Shown in pieces: positions 7,636 to 15,463 of a DNA stretch of 64,000 nucleotides. The notes under the pieces are model-generated. The model made no database searches. It worked only from the letters and a program-made list of their open reading frames with translations, and was not told where the DNA came from. The translations under genes were made by a program, and so were the position numbers. Source of the stretch: Streptomyces griseorubiginosus (GTDB taxonomy: Bacteria; Actinomycetota; Actinomycetes; Streptomycetales; Streptomycetaceae); NCBI RefSeq assembly GCF_017614965.1, contig NZ_WVUG01000003.1, positions 25,831 to 89,830 of the forward strand. The letters are read 5' to 3'. Within the stretch, counting starts at the first letter, position 1; every line of letters begins with the position of its first letter.

Positions 7636-8882
7636 GCTCCACGGACGGGATCGAGGAGGCCGTCGCCGCCGCCTTCCGGGAGGAGTGGGGCCAGGTCGTC
7701 GCCACCCTGATCCGGGTGACCGGCGACTGGGACCTCGCCGAGGAGTGCGCGCAGGACGCCTTCGCCCAGGCCCTCGACCGGTGGCGGCGCGACGGGATCC
7801 CGCGCCGCCCCGGTGCCTGGCTGACGACGACCGCCCGCAACCGCGCTCTCGACGTGCTGCGCCGGGAGGCGGTGGGGGCGGCGAAACTGCGGGAGGCGGC
7901 CGTGCTGGCGCGCGACGAGACGTCGTACGACGACGGGGACGACAGCGGTGTCCAGGACGACCGGCTGCGGCTGATCTTCACCTGCTGCCATCCCGCCCTG
8001 CCCATCGAGGCCCGGGTCGCGCTCACCCTGCGCACCCTCGCCGGGCTGACCACAGCGGAGATCGCCCGTGCCTTCCTCGTCCCCGAGGCGACGATGGCGC
8101 AGCGACTGGTGCGCGCCAAGCGCAAGATCCGCAACGCCGGGATCCCCTACCGGGTACCGCCCGCGCACCTGTTGCCCGAGCGCACGACGGGTGTGCTCGG
8201 CGTGCTGTACCTGCTGTTCAACGAGGGGTACGCCGCCTCGTCCGGCGCCGATCTGGTCCGCAGGGACCTGTGCGCCGAGGCCGTCCGCCTCGCCCGTCTG
8301 CTGGCCCGGCTCATGCCCGACGAACCCGAGGCGCTCGGCCTGCTCGCCCTCCTGCTGCTGCACGACGCCCGCCGGCACACGCGCGTGGACGCCTCCGGCG
8401 AACTGGTCACTCTGGAGGACCAGGACCGCACCGCCTGGGACCGCGCCGAGATCGAGGAGGGCACCGCCCTGCTGGAGACGGCCCTGCGCCGCGGCCGCCC
8501 CGGCGCCTACCAGATCCAGGCAGCCATCGCCGCCTGCCACGCCACCGCCGCCACGGCCGAGGACACCGACTGGGCGGACATCGCCGGCCTCTACGGCGAA
8601 CTGGTCCGCTTCGTGCCCTCCACCGTCGTCCGCCTCAACCGCGCCGTGGCCGTCGGCATGTCCGAGGGTCCCGACGCCGGACTCGCCCTCGTCGCCGAAC
8701 TGGAACGCGAGGGCGATCTGGCCGGCTACCACCTCCTGCCCGCCACCCGCGCGGACCTGCTGCGGCGCAGCGGCCGCCGCACCGAGGCGGCCGAGGCCTA
8801 CGCGGAGGCGCTTCAGCTGGTGGAGAACGACGCCGAGCGGAGATTCCTGCAGAAACGGCTCGCGGAGTGTCGATCGGCGTAG
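7632..8882 (+). CDS. ECF42-type RNA polymerase sigma factor
   Basis: The 416-aa protein has sigma-2 (about 8-85, with GDWDLAEECAQDAFAQALDRW) and sigma-4 (about 125-185, with LAGLTTAEIARAFLVPEATM) regions. A long C-terminal extension of about 220 residues of TPR-like helices (DUF6596) follows and is diagnostic of ECF42. FTCCHPALP lies between the domains. There is no anti-sigma gene; in this group the C-terminal extension is thought to control activity. The start is a GTG overlapping the DGPF stop codon. It most likely transcribes its own operon and the downstream exporter from the matching promoters at 6517 and 8868. Confidence 0.9.
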   Translation: MSSTDGIEEAVAAAFREEWGQVVATLIRVTGDWDLAEECAQDAFAQALDRWRRDGIPRRPGAWLTTTARNRALDVLRREAVGAAKLREAAVLARDETSYDDGDDSGVQDDRLRLIFTCCHPALPIEARVALTLRTLAGLTTAEIARAFLVPEATMAQRLVRAKRKIRNAGIPYRVPPAHLLPERTTGVLGVLYLLFNEGYAASSGADLVRRDLCAEAVRLARLLARLMPDEPEALGLLALLLLHDARRHTRVDASGELVTLEDQDRTAWDRAEIEEGTALLETALRRGRPGAYQIQAAIAACHATAATAEDTDWADIAGLYGELVRFVPSTVVRLNRAVAVGMSEGPDAGLALVAELEREGDLAGYHLLPATRADLLRRSGRRTEAAEAYAEALQLVENDAERRFLQKRLAECRSA

Positions 8883-8896
8883 GCGCCGTTCGTCGG
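8868..8896 (+). promoter_or_regulatory. Candidate ECF42 promoter, copy 2
   Basis: TGTCGA (8868-8873), 17 nt, then CGTCGG (8891-8896) and TGGGGTG, matching copy 1 in both elements and spacing. It begins inside the last codons of the sigma gene and lies 36 bp before the small ORF at 8932, so it would direct transcription of the small ORF and the DHA2 transporter. Confidence 0.65.
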
Positions 8897-8931
8897 TGGG
8901 GTGAAACCACCCCACGGCACCGGAGGCCCCG

Positions 8932-9039
8932 ATGACCACTCGCCGCACACTCCGCCAGATCCTGACAGCGTTCCTGCGCGCATCCGACAGCCCCGGCACC
9001 CCCGACGTCTGGCTGGCCGGCCTGCGGCTGGGAGGCTGA
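8932..9039 (+). CDS. 35-aa small protein or leader peptide ahead of the exporter
   Basis: An ATG at 8932, preceded by CGGAGG at a good distance, opens a 35-codon frame that ends 2 nt before the GTG of the MFS gene. It starts MTTRRTLRQILTAFLRAS and ends LAGLRLGG, and contains an amphipathic basic helix. It lies directly under the second candidate ECF42 promoter. It could be a real small protein or a coupling ORF for the transporter; I recognise no homologue. Confidence 0.5.
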   Translation: MTTRRTLRQILTAFLRASDSPGTPDVWLAGLRLGG

Positions 9040-9041
9040 CC

Positions 9042-10460
9042 GTGGGCCGCCGCCGGTACGCCCTCGCCCTGCTCTGCGTCGCCGGGTTCATGGTGATCCT
9101 GGACGCGCAGATCGTCCTGCTCGCCCTGCCGTCCGTCACGGCCGGCCTCGGTCTGTCCGCGGACGGCGCCCAGTGGGTGATGAGCGCCTATCTGCTGACC
9201 TTCGGCGGGCTGCTGCTCCTCGGCGGCCGCACCGCCGACCTGCTGGGCCGCCGCCGGGTCTTCATGACCGGCACCCTGCTGTTCGGACTGTCCTCCCTGC
9301 TGTGCGGGCTGGCCTGGACGGGCTCAGTGCTGGTCGCCGCCCGCGCCGTACAGGGCGTGTCGGCCGCCGTCATGGCGCCGAGCGCGCTGTCCCTGCTGGT
9401 GAGCACCTTCGCGGAGGGGCCCGAACGCAACAGGGCGCTCGCCGTCTGGTCCGGCAGCGGAGGCTTCGGCGCCACCGCCGCCCTCCTGATCGGCGGCCCC
9501 CTCACCGACGTCCTCGGCTGGCGGTGGGTGTTCTTCCTCAACGTGCCCGTCGCCCTGGCGCTGCTCGCCCTGACCCCGGCCCTGCTGAGCGAGAGCCGCT
9601 CGGCGGAACGCGCCCGCTCCTACGACCCGGCCGGCGCCCTCACCGCCACCGCGGCGCTCGTCGCCTGCGTGTACGCCGTCGTCCAGGCGCCGACGGCGGG
9701 CTGGCTGTCGGTGCGCACGAGCGGACTGCTGGCCGCCGCCGTCGTCCTCGCCGCCCTCTTCCTCCGCGCGGAGGCCGGGTCCCCGGCACCCCTCGTGCCG
9801 CTGTCCCTGCTGCGCGCCCGCACCGTCAGCGGCGGCAACCTGGTGGTGTTCCTGCTCGGCGCGAGCGCCTTCGGGATGTCGTACACGCTGTCCCGGTACG
9901 GCCAGGGCGTCCTCGGCTACTCGCCGCTGCTGTTCGGTCTGTGCAACGTCGTGATGCCCCTCGGCGCGGTCGTCGGCTCCTACGCCGGGCAGGCCCTGGT
10001 CACCCGCGTCGGCGCCCGCCCGGTCGCGGTCGGCGGGCTGGCGCTGGTCGGCACGGGAAGCCTGCTGCTGTCCCGGATCCCGGTCGACGGCGGCTTCGTC
10101 CGCGATCTGCTGCCGGGGCTGCTGCTCTTCGGTCCGGGGCTCGGCGCCTGCGCGGTGGCCGGTTCGATCGCCGCCCTCACCGGTGTCGGGGCGCGGGAGT
10201 CGGGGGTGGCCTCCGGCATCAACACCGCGGCTTTCCAGATCGGCGGGGCCTTCGGTGTCGCGGTGGTCACCTCCGTCGCCCTGTCCCACACGGGTGGACC
10301 CGGACCCGCCGGCCTGACGGCGGGCTACCGCGCCGGGTTCACGGCCTGCGCCCTGCTGGCGACGGCGGGCCTGGCCTGCGCCACCGCCCTCCTCGGCGCG
10401 TCCCGTCGCCGGGGTGCCGTCCGGGCCGTGGCCGTCACACGCCGTCGAGTGCGTTCGTGA
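9042..10460 (+). CDS. DHA2 (EmrB/QacA-type) MFS drug exporter
   Basis: The 472-aa membrane protein starts RRYALALLCVAGFMVILDAQ and shows motif A (GGRTADLLGRRRVF, after helix 2), the motif C-like region GSGGFGATAALLIGGPLTDV and about 14 hydrophobic helices, as expected for proton-driven multidrug exporters. GTG at 9042 was chosen because GGGAGG lies 6 nt upstream and the first helix follows at once; the frame is open further upstream but that part is hydrophilic and overlaps the small ORF. The linkage to ECF42 suggests stress- or toxicant-induced efflux. The substrate is unknown. Confidence 0.88.
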   Translation: MGRRRYALALLCVAGFMVILDAQIVLLALPSVTAGLGLSADGAQWVMSAYLLTFGGLLLLGGRTADLLGRRRVFMTGTLLFGLSSLLCGLAWTGSVLVAARAVQGVSAAVMAPSALSLLVSTFAEGPERNRALAVWSGSGGFGATAALLIGGPLTDVLGWRWVFFLNVPVALALLALTPALLSESRSAERARSYDPAGALTATAALVACVYAVVQAPTAGWLSVRTSGLLAAAVVLAALFLRAEAGSPAPLVPLSLLRARTVSGGNLVVFLLGASAFGMSYTLSRYGQGVLGYSPLLFGLCNVVMPLGAVVGSYAGQALVTRVGARPVAVGGLALVGTGSLLLSRIPVDGGFVRDLLPGLLLFGPGLGACAVAGSIAALTGVGARESGVASGINTAAFQIGGAFGVAVVTSVALSHTGGPGPAGLTAGYRAGFTACALLATAGLACATALLGASRRRGAVRAVAVTRRRVRS

Positions 10461-10616
10461 TCGGCGGCAACGTCCCTGCCCCCGACCTGCTCAACAGCCA
10501 TGTCGGCGACACCGGTGCCGACGGCTACGGCATGTACGCGATCGGCGACGCCGACCGTCCTCGCGCTCACCCGGCACGTCCTACACCGGTGCCCTCGTCC
10601 TCACCGTGGCCCGAGG
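10461..10616 (+). other. Intergenic stretch with a possible coding remnant
   Basis: The sequence 10460-10560 reads protein-like in one frame (HVGDTGADGYGMYAIGDAD) and then in another (GTSYTGALVLTVARG). It has no start, and the two halves would need a frameshift to be joined. It may be a decayed gene end between the exporter and the NTF2-like gene. I do not recognise the family. Confidence 0.25.
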
Positions 10617-11027
10617 TCAGGAGGCGGAGGCGGACCGCGCCTCCGCCTCCTTCGCGATCTCCTCGAACCGGGCGCCCATCGCCGCCGCCAGCGCCTGGGC
10701 ACCCGACAACGGCCGCACCATCACGGTGAGTTCGTCGATCAGGCCGTTGTCGTCCAGGTGGATGAAGTCGCAGCCCGTCAGCTCCCGGTCGCCCACGCGC
10801 GCGGTGAAGACCAGGGCGTGGTCGCGGCCGTCGGTTCCGCCGCTGAGCTCGCGCTCGTAGCGGAAGTCGTCGAAGACCTGGGAGACCGCGCGCAGGATCG
10901 CCGCGGTGATCGCCTTGCCCGGATACGGCTTGAAGACCACCGGGCTGGTGAACACGACGTCCTCCGCCAGCAGCGCCTCGACGGCATCGAGATCGCCGGC
11001 CTCGACCGCCTCGCGGAACGCTCGCAT
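10617..11027 (-). CDS. NTF2-like/SnoaL-domain protein
   Basis: This 136-aa protein fits the cone-shaped NTF2-like fold: FREAVEAGDLDAVEALLAEDVVFTSPV at the N-terminus, a central VFTARVGDRELTG strand pair and DFIHLDDNGLIDELTV. Such proteins are small isomerases, hydratases or ligand-binding proteins, and the function here is unknown. GAGGTG lies 5 nt before the ATG. It is divergent from the methyltransferase at 11111 across an 83-bp spacer that holds TCAA-TTAG-TTGA (11043-11054), a weak palindrome that could be an operator. Confidence 0.75.
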   Translation of the reverse strand: MRAFREAVEAGDLDAVEALLAEDVVFTSPVVFKPYPGKAITAAILRAVSQVFDDFRYERELSGGTDGRDHALVFTARVGDRELTGCDFIHLDDNGLIDELTVMVRPLSGAQALAAAMGARFEEIAKEAEARSASAS

Positions 11028-11110
11028 CGGATCACCTCATAGTCAATTAGTTGAGTAGGTGAGGATGAGGGTAATCAGCCGCCGCGACCCTGTCCACTAG
11101 GCTGACGTGG

Positions 11111-11863
11111 GTGTTCAGCCCTGAAGGCCCCAGCCTGCGAGAACTCGCCGTCCAGGCCCTGTCCTCCGTGGAGCGGGGATACGACCTGCTCGCTCCGAAG
11201 TTCGACCACACCCCCTTCCGGACGCCCGACTCCGTGCTCGAGGCCGTCGCCTCGGCGCTGGCGCGGACGGGACCCTTCGACGACGGACTCGACCTGTGCT
11301 GCGGCACGGGCGCGGGCATCGACGTGCTGGCGCGGGTGTGCCGGCGCAGTGTCACCGGGGTCGACTTCAGCGCGGGGATGCTGGCGGTGGCGCGGGAACG
11401 GGTCCGCCCGGCCGGTTCGCGGGTGGCCTGGGTGCGTGCGGACGCCCGCACGCTGCCGTTCCGGTCCGCCTTCGACCTCGTGGTCAGCTTCGGGGCGTTC
11501 GGGCACTTCCTGCCACAGGAGGTGCCGGGGCTGTTCGCCGAGGTCCACTCGGTGCTGCGGCCGGGCGGGTGTTTCGCGTTCCCCGTCCTGGCCCCGCCCC
11601 GGCCCTCGTCGCCCGCGTACTGGATGCTGCTGGGTTTCGACGCGGTGATGCGGGTGCGCAACGCCGTGTGGCGTCCACCGTTCGTCATGTACTACCGGGC
11701 CTTCCGGCTGGCGGACGTACGGCGGGAGTTGGAGCGCGCCGGATTCGTCGTCGAGTTGCGGGCGCTGGAGGAGTTCGGGCGGCGGAGCGACGGCAGCCCG
11801 CGGGTGCGGATGGTCGTCGCCCGGCGCCCGCTGTCCTCGCTCAGCCCGCGGCCGGAAGCATGA
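11111..11863 (+). CDS. Class I SAM-dependent methyltransferase
   Basis: The protein has 250 aa. Motif I is clear (GLDLCCGTGAGIDVLA, about residues 59-74), followed by VTGVDFSAGMLAVARER and a motif IV-like LVVSFGAFGHF, then VLRPGGCFAFPV. It resembles ubiquinone/menaquinone-type or small-molecule methyltransferases; the substrate is not evident. The GTG start is used because the N-terminal helix follows directly. The last 23 bp overlap the convergent GntR gene. Confidence 0.78.
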   Translation: MFSPEGPSLRELAVQALSSVERGYDLLAPKFDHTPFRTPDSVLEAVASALARTGPFDDGLDLCCGTGAGIDVLARVCRRSVTGVDFSAGMLAVARERVRPAGSRVAWVRADARTLPFRSAFDLVVSFGAFGHFLPQEVPGLFAEVHSVLRPGGCFAFPVLAPPRPSSPAYWMLLGFDAVMRVRNAVWRPPFVMYYRAFRLADVRRELERAGFVVELRALEEFGRRSDGSPRVRMVVARRPLSSLSPRPEA

Positions 11864-12575
11864 ACTCGTAGACCAGGGCGTCCTGTTGGGCGTCCACCAG
11901 CAGGTCCGTGATCTCCAGTGGCCGCGCGTACTGGTCGTGCACGCGCCGTGTCACCCGGACCGAGGGGGTGTTCGCGAGCGGGGTGATGGCGTCCCGGTGG
12001 TGCAGGGTCAGGCCGGCTTTGCGCATCCACTCGTAGGCGCGGTGCAGTTGGGCCGAGGATGCGCCGTCGGCGCGGTCGCGGTAGCGGGCCAGTTCCTCGA
12101 CCTCCGCCAGGGCGACCGCGGAGAACGACGTCACCGCCGTACGCCGTCCGCGGCCGTCGGCGCCCGTGGACTCGTAGCGGTGCACCAGGGTCGGGTGCTG
12201 CGGGGCGAGGCCGAGGGCCTCGGCGTGCTCGGGCGGGGGCGCCTCCCAGGTGACCGTGGCCCGGTCCACGGCGCGCGGGTCCGCGGCCCGGGCGCCGACC
12301 GGGAAGGCGGGCGTGGAGGGGGTCTCCACCGGCAGGCCCGGCAGCGTGGCGTGGCTGCCGCGCCGGTCGGTGCAGACCAGTCCGTCACGGCGCAGCACCT
12401 CCAGCGCCTGCCGGACCGTCTCCCTGCTGACCTCGAAATGTGCGGCCAACCGCCGTTCGCTCGGCAGCCGTTCGCCGGGTGGGATCGTGCCGTCGCGCAA
12501 CTCGCCGAGCAGTCGGGTCGCTACACGCCAGTACAGCGGCTGCTGTTCGGTGACCGGATGGTCGGTGCGGGCCAT
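11841..12575 (-). CDS. GntR/HutC-family transcriptional regulator with UTRA domain
   Basis: The 244-aa protein has an N-terminal winged helix (PPGERLPSERRLAAHFEVSRETVRQALEVLRRDGLV, about 32-67) and a C-terminal UTRA effector domain of the HutC subfamily, to which DasR belongs. The effector is usually a sugar phosphate or small metabolite, but the real ligand is unknown. A DasR-like operator, TGGT-CTAA-ACCA, lies 65 bp upstream at 12640-12651, which implies autoregulation. The gene is isolated between a convergent methyltransferase and the terminator of the hydrolase gene, so its wider targets cannot be read from the context. Confidence 0.88.
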   Translation of the reverse strand: MARTDHPVTEQQPLYWRVATRLLGELRDGTIPPGERLPSERRLAAHFEVSRETVRQALEVLRRDGLVCTDRRGSHATLPGLPVETPSTPAFPVGARAADPRAVDRATVTWEAPPPEHAEALGLAPQHPTLVHRYESTGADGRGRRTAVTSFSAVALAEVEELARYRDRADGASSAQLHRAYEWMRKAGLTLHHRDAITPLANTPSVRVTRRVHDQYARPLEITDLLVDAQQDALVYEFMLPAAG

Positions 12576-12639
12576 GCCGCGCCTCCTGTTGGTGACATGC
12601 CGTAGCCGTGCGGGCTCAGTGCGCCACCAGATCTAGCAT

Positions 12640-12651
12640 TGGTCTAAACCA
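12640..12651. promoter_or_regulatory. HutC/DasR-type operator
   Basis: TGGTCTAAACCA is a near-perfect palindrome (arms TGGT/ACCA) that matches the TGGTCTAGACCA-type site of HutC-subfamily GntR regulators at 11 of 12 positions. It lies 65 bp before the start of the GntR gene at 12575. Confidence 0.7.
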
Positions 12652-12661
12652 GCAGGGAAGG

Positions 12662-12697
12662 GCGGGCGGCCGGTTCGGCCGAAACCGGCCCGCCCGC
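12662..12697 (-). terminator. Strong hairpin after the serine hydrolase gene
   Basis: GCGGGCGGCCGGTT (12662-12675) pairs with AACCGGCCCGCCCGC (12683-12697) with one bulged base and a 7-nt loop, 8 bp beyond the stop codon of the minus-strand hydrolase. It would block read-through into the GntR gene. Confidence 0.75.
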
Positions 12698-12705
12698 ACC
12701 GGCGT

Positions 12706-13872
12706 TCACAGAGCGCTGTACAGGGCCTCGATCAGCGCCATCTTCCGTGGGTCGTTGGCGATCTGAGGCCCCATCCGGTTCATCACATAGCCGAGCGACA
12801 CCCCGGCCTCCGGGTCCGCGAGTCCGCACGAGCCGCCGAACCCGTCGTGTCCGAAAGCACGCGGGTTGGGGCCGTAGGAGCCGTTGTCGCCGCTCAGCCA
12901 CAGACCGAGCCCGATCTCCGTCTCGGCGTCGAGGCCGGCCCCCAGCACCAGGTCGCGGCAGCTGCCCTGCCCCTCACGCACCCGCTCGGCCGCCTCGGGG
13001 GACAGGACGCGACGGCCGGCGTACGTCCCCCTGCCCGCGAAGATCCCGTACAGCGCGGCGACCGCCCGCGCCGTGCCGTGCCCGTTCGCGGCCGGGATCT
13101 CCGCGGCCCGCCATGCGGGCGAGTTGGCCTCGTCCGCACCCACCACCGGATTGGCCAGAGCCGCCAGTGCCGCGGGCGTCAACTGACTGAAGATCGCGGC
13201 CTGTTCGCTGCTCGAGGCGACCGGCGGATGCACCAGCTCGGCCGCCCTGGCCGCCTCCCGCTCCGGCAGCCCGATGGTGAAGTCGATCCCGAGCGGGCCG
13301 GTCACCTCGCGGGCGAGGAAGGCGCCGGGCAGCTGTCCCGAGACCCGCCGGACCACCTCGCCGACCAGGAAGCCGTACGTGAACGCGTGGTACCCGGACG
13401 CGGTCCCCGGCTCCCACCAGGGTTCCGTCGCCGCGAGCCGCCCGGTCGTGAACTCCCAGTCGTAGAGCTGCTCGACCGAGTGCGGCTCACGCAGCCCGGA
13501 CAGTCCGGCCCGGTGCGAGAGCAGATGCCGTACGAGCACCTCCTCCTTGCCGGCCGCGGCGAACTCGGGCCAGTACTTGGCCACCGGCGCGTCGAGGTCG
13601 AGCAGGCCCCGGTCGGCGAGGATGTGCGCGCACAGCGCCGTCGGGCCCTTGGTGGTCGACCACACGTTGACCAGGGTGTCCCGCTCCCAGGGCCGGGTGC
13701 GGTCCGCGTCCGCCCAGCCGCCCCACAGGTCCACCACGACCTCGCCGCCGACGCTCACCGCGACCGCGGCGCCCAGTTCGCCCCGTTCCCCGAAGTTCTC
13801 CTCGAACGCCGTCCGCACCGCCGCGAACCGCTCGTCGCAGTAACCGACCACACCTGGCTCGTGCTCCGCCAT
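12706..13872 (-). CDS. Serine hydrolase, class C beta-lactamase/esterase fold
   Basis: The 388-aa protein is of the beta-lactamase-related (EstB-like) family: SxxK is STTK at residues 72-75, a YHAFTYG element supplies the YxN-like tyrosine, and GHDGFGGS replaces the KTG box. There is no signal peptide, so it is probably a cytoplasmic esterase or amidase rather than a periplasmic beta-lactamase. GGAGGG precedes the ATG at 13872, which fixes the start; the frame stays open upstream without coding character. It is the last gene of a minus-strand series and has its own terminator at 12662. Confidence 0.85.
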   Translation of the reverse strand: MAEHEPGVVGYCDERFAAVRTAFEENFGERGELGAAVAVSVGGEVVVDLWGGWADADRTRPWERDTLVNVWSTTKGPTALCAHILADRGLLDLDAPVAKYWPEFAAAGKEEVLVRHLLSHRAGLSGLREPHSVEQLYDWEFTTGRLAATEPWWEPGTASGYHAFTYGFLVGEVVRRVSGQLPGAFLAREVTGPLGIDFTIGLPEREAARAAELVHPPVASSSEQAAIFSQLTPAALAALANPVVGADEANSPAWRAAEIPAANGHGTARAVAALYGIFAGRGTYAGRRVLSPEAAERVREGQGSCRDLVLGAGLDAETEIGLGLWLSGDNGSYGPNPRAFGHDGFGGSCGLADPEAGVSLGYVMNRMGPQIANDPRKMALIEALYSAL

Positions 13873-13961
13873 GGGGCCCTCCGTCGTCCGCCGGAACCCC
13901 GGGCCGCACCGTCGCGACCCGGGCGTCCTGAACGTACCGACTGGTCGGACTGGAGGGAAGG

Positions 13962-14366
13962 TCAGAGAAGGAACAGCTTGTCCTCCGGTTCCCGGTGACC
14001 GTCCGCGCCGTGCCAGTAGTCCCGGGTCTCGACCGCGAGGCCGTCGGCGTCGAACCGTACGAACACGCAGCCCGCGAGGGTGGACGGCACCCCGTCCTCC
14101 TCGCTCAGCACCCGGAACTCGGCGACCGCGATCCCCTCCTGGCCGACCACGGGCGGCGAGAACCGTACGTCCCTCACCCGCTCCCGCTCGAACGACCAGC
14201 GCAGATAGGCGGCGAGCTCGGCCCGCCCGCGGTGCGGCTCGCGGAAGGGCATCGAGCGGTGGACGCAGTCCCCGGCGTACAGGCCGAGGAGCGCGTCCAC
14301 GTCGTGCGCGGCCCATCCGCGCTCCCAGACCCGTACGAACCGCTCGGCGGCCTCACGCGTGTCCAC
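13962..14366 (-). CDS. NTF2-like (SnoaL-fold) protein
   Basis: The 134-aa protein reads DTREAAERFVRVWERGWAAHD then LLGLYAGDCVHRSMPF and ends in a basic/acidic tail, a typical NTF2-like domain for small-molecule conversion or binding. It starts with GTG, preceded by GAGGAAG, 11 bp after the stop codon of the acetylxylan esterase gene, so the two are co-transcribed and probably coupled. The function is unknown; steroid isomerase-like activity is one family possibility. Confidence 0.75.
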   Translation of the reverse strand: MDTREAAERFVRVWERGWAAHDVDALLGLYAGDCVHRSMPFREPHRGRAELAAYLRWSFERERVRDVRFSPPVVGQEGIAVAEFRVLSEEDGVPSTLAGCVFVRFDADGLAVETRDYWHGADGHREPEDKLFLL

Positions 14367-14377
14367 GGCCGGCTTCC

Positions 14378-15346
14378 TCAGGCATACGACCGCAGCCAGC
14401 GCAGCTTCGTCGCCTCCTGGTAAGGCCCGCCGCCCTCGTGGTCGTTGAAGTCGTACACCTCGATCGTCCTGTCCTCGTGGCCCCAGGCGTTGAAGGCCGC
14501 GAAAACGGTCGAGGGCGGGCAGGTCTGGTCCTCCAGGGCCGCCGAGAACAGCGCCGGCGCGCGGCCGCGGGCGGCGAAGTGGACGCCGTCGAAGTAGGAC
14601 AGGGTGCGCAGGGCGTCCTCGGAGCGGCCGCGGTGCGTCTTGAGGAACAGGCCGATCTCCCGGTAGGGGTGACGGTCCGTCAGCGTCGCGGCACGTGGGT
14701 AGTCGCACAGGAACGGCACGTCCGGGGCCGCCGCCACCAGGTCGGGGACCAGACCGGCGACGGCGATGGTGATGCCGCCGCCCTGGCTCGCGCCGAGCGC
14801 GGCCGTGCGGGAGGCATCGGTCAGCGGGTGGGAGCGGGCCGCCTCGACGGCACGGACCGCGTCGGTGAACACCCGGCGGTAGTAGTAGTTCTCCGGCGCG
14901 TCGATACCGCGGGTCATGAAGCCCGGGTAGGCGGGCGCGCCGCCCACCGGGTCCGCGGTGCCGCCCCCGCCGCCCCAGGCGCTGCCCTGTCCGCGGGTGT
15001 CCATCACGAAGTGCGCCCGGCCGGTGGACGCCCACAGCAGATGCTCGTGCGGCAGGCCGCGTCCGCCGCCGTACCCGATGAACTCCACCACCAGCGGCAG
15101 GGGTTCGGACGCGCCGGCGGGCAGCGTCAGCCAGCCCTTCACCGGGTGCCCGCCGAATCCGGCGAACGTCACGTCGTACACCTCGACCGTCGTCAGCCCG
15201 GTGTCGACCGGCTCGAAGCGGGCGTCCAGGTCGTGCTCGCGGGCCTCCTGCAGGGTCTTGGACCAGAACGCGTCGAAGTCCTCGGGCTCGACGGACGCGC
15301 TGCGGTACTCGTGGAGTTCGTCGAGGGGGAGGTCGAACAGGGCCAT
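14378..15346 (-). CDS. Acetylxylan esterase / cephalosporin C deacetylase family (AXE1)
   Basis: The 322-aa alpha/beta hydrolase belongs to the CE7 family, whose members remove acetyl groups from xylo-oligosaccharides and cephalosporin C. Seen are the nucleophile elbow GASQGGG, the family RGQGS-type motif in the form DTRGQGSAWGG, an acidic residue in SAALEDQTCPP, and WGHED near the C-terminus supplying the histidine. No signal peptide is present, as usual for the hexameric cytoplasmic CE7 enzymes. The ATG at 15346 has GAAGGCGG upstream. It is followed closely by the NTF2-like gene. Confidence 0.88.
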   Translation of the reverse strand: MALFDLPLDELHEYRSASVEPEDFDAFWSKTLQEAREHDLDARFEPVDTGLTTVEVYDVTFAGFGGHPVKGWLTLPAGASEPLPLVVEFIGYGGGRGLPHEHLLWASTGRAHFVMDTRGQGSAWGGGGGTADPVGGAPAYPGFMTRGIDAPENYYYRRVFTDAVRAVEAARSHPLTDASRTAALGASQGGGITIAVAGLVPDLVAAAPDVPFLCDYPRAATLTDRHPYREIGLFLKTHRGRSEDALRTLSYFDGVHFAARGRAPALFSAALEDQTCPPSTVFAAFNAWGHEDRTIEVYDFNDHEGGGPYQEATKLRWLRSYA

Positions 15347-15463
15347 GTAGGACCGCCTTCGCATAGGGGCCGTGCGGATGATCAACACCGTACGTGTGCG
15401 ATCGGACGACTGGCCAGATCTTTCCCGGACTGCGCCCGCGTGATCACTTCCGCACAGCGGCCG

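Noticed and set aside
9324..10289. Long minus-strand frame antisense to the DHA2 exporter.
   Set aside because: Gln/Glu/Gly/Ala-rich shadow of a real membrane protein gene; no start signal and no domain.
13872..14316. Upstream extension of the serine hydrolase frame.
   Set aside because: It overlaps the NTF2-like gene in another frame, lacks the family pattern, and a good ribosome site precedes the ATG at 13872.
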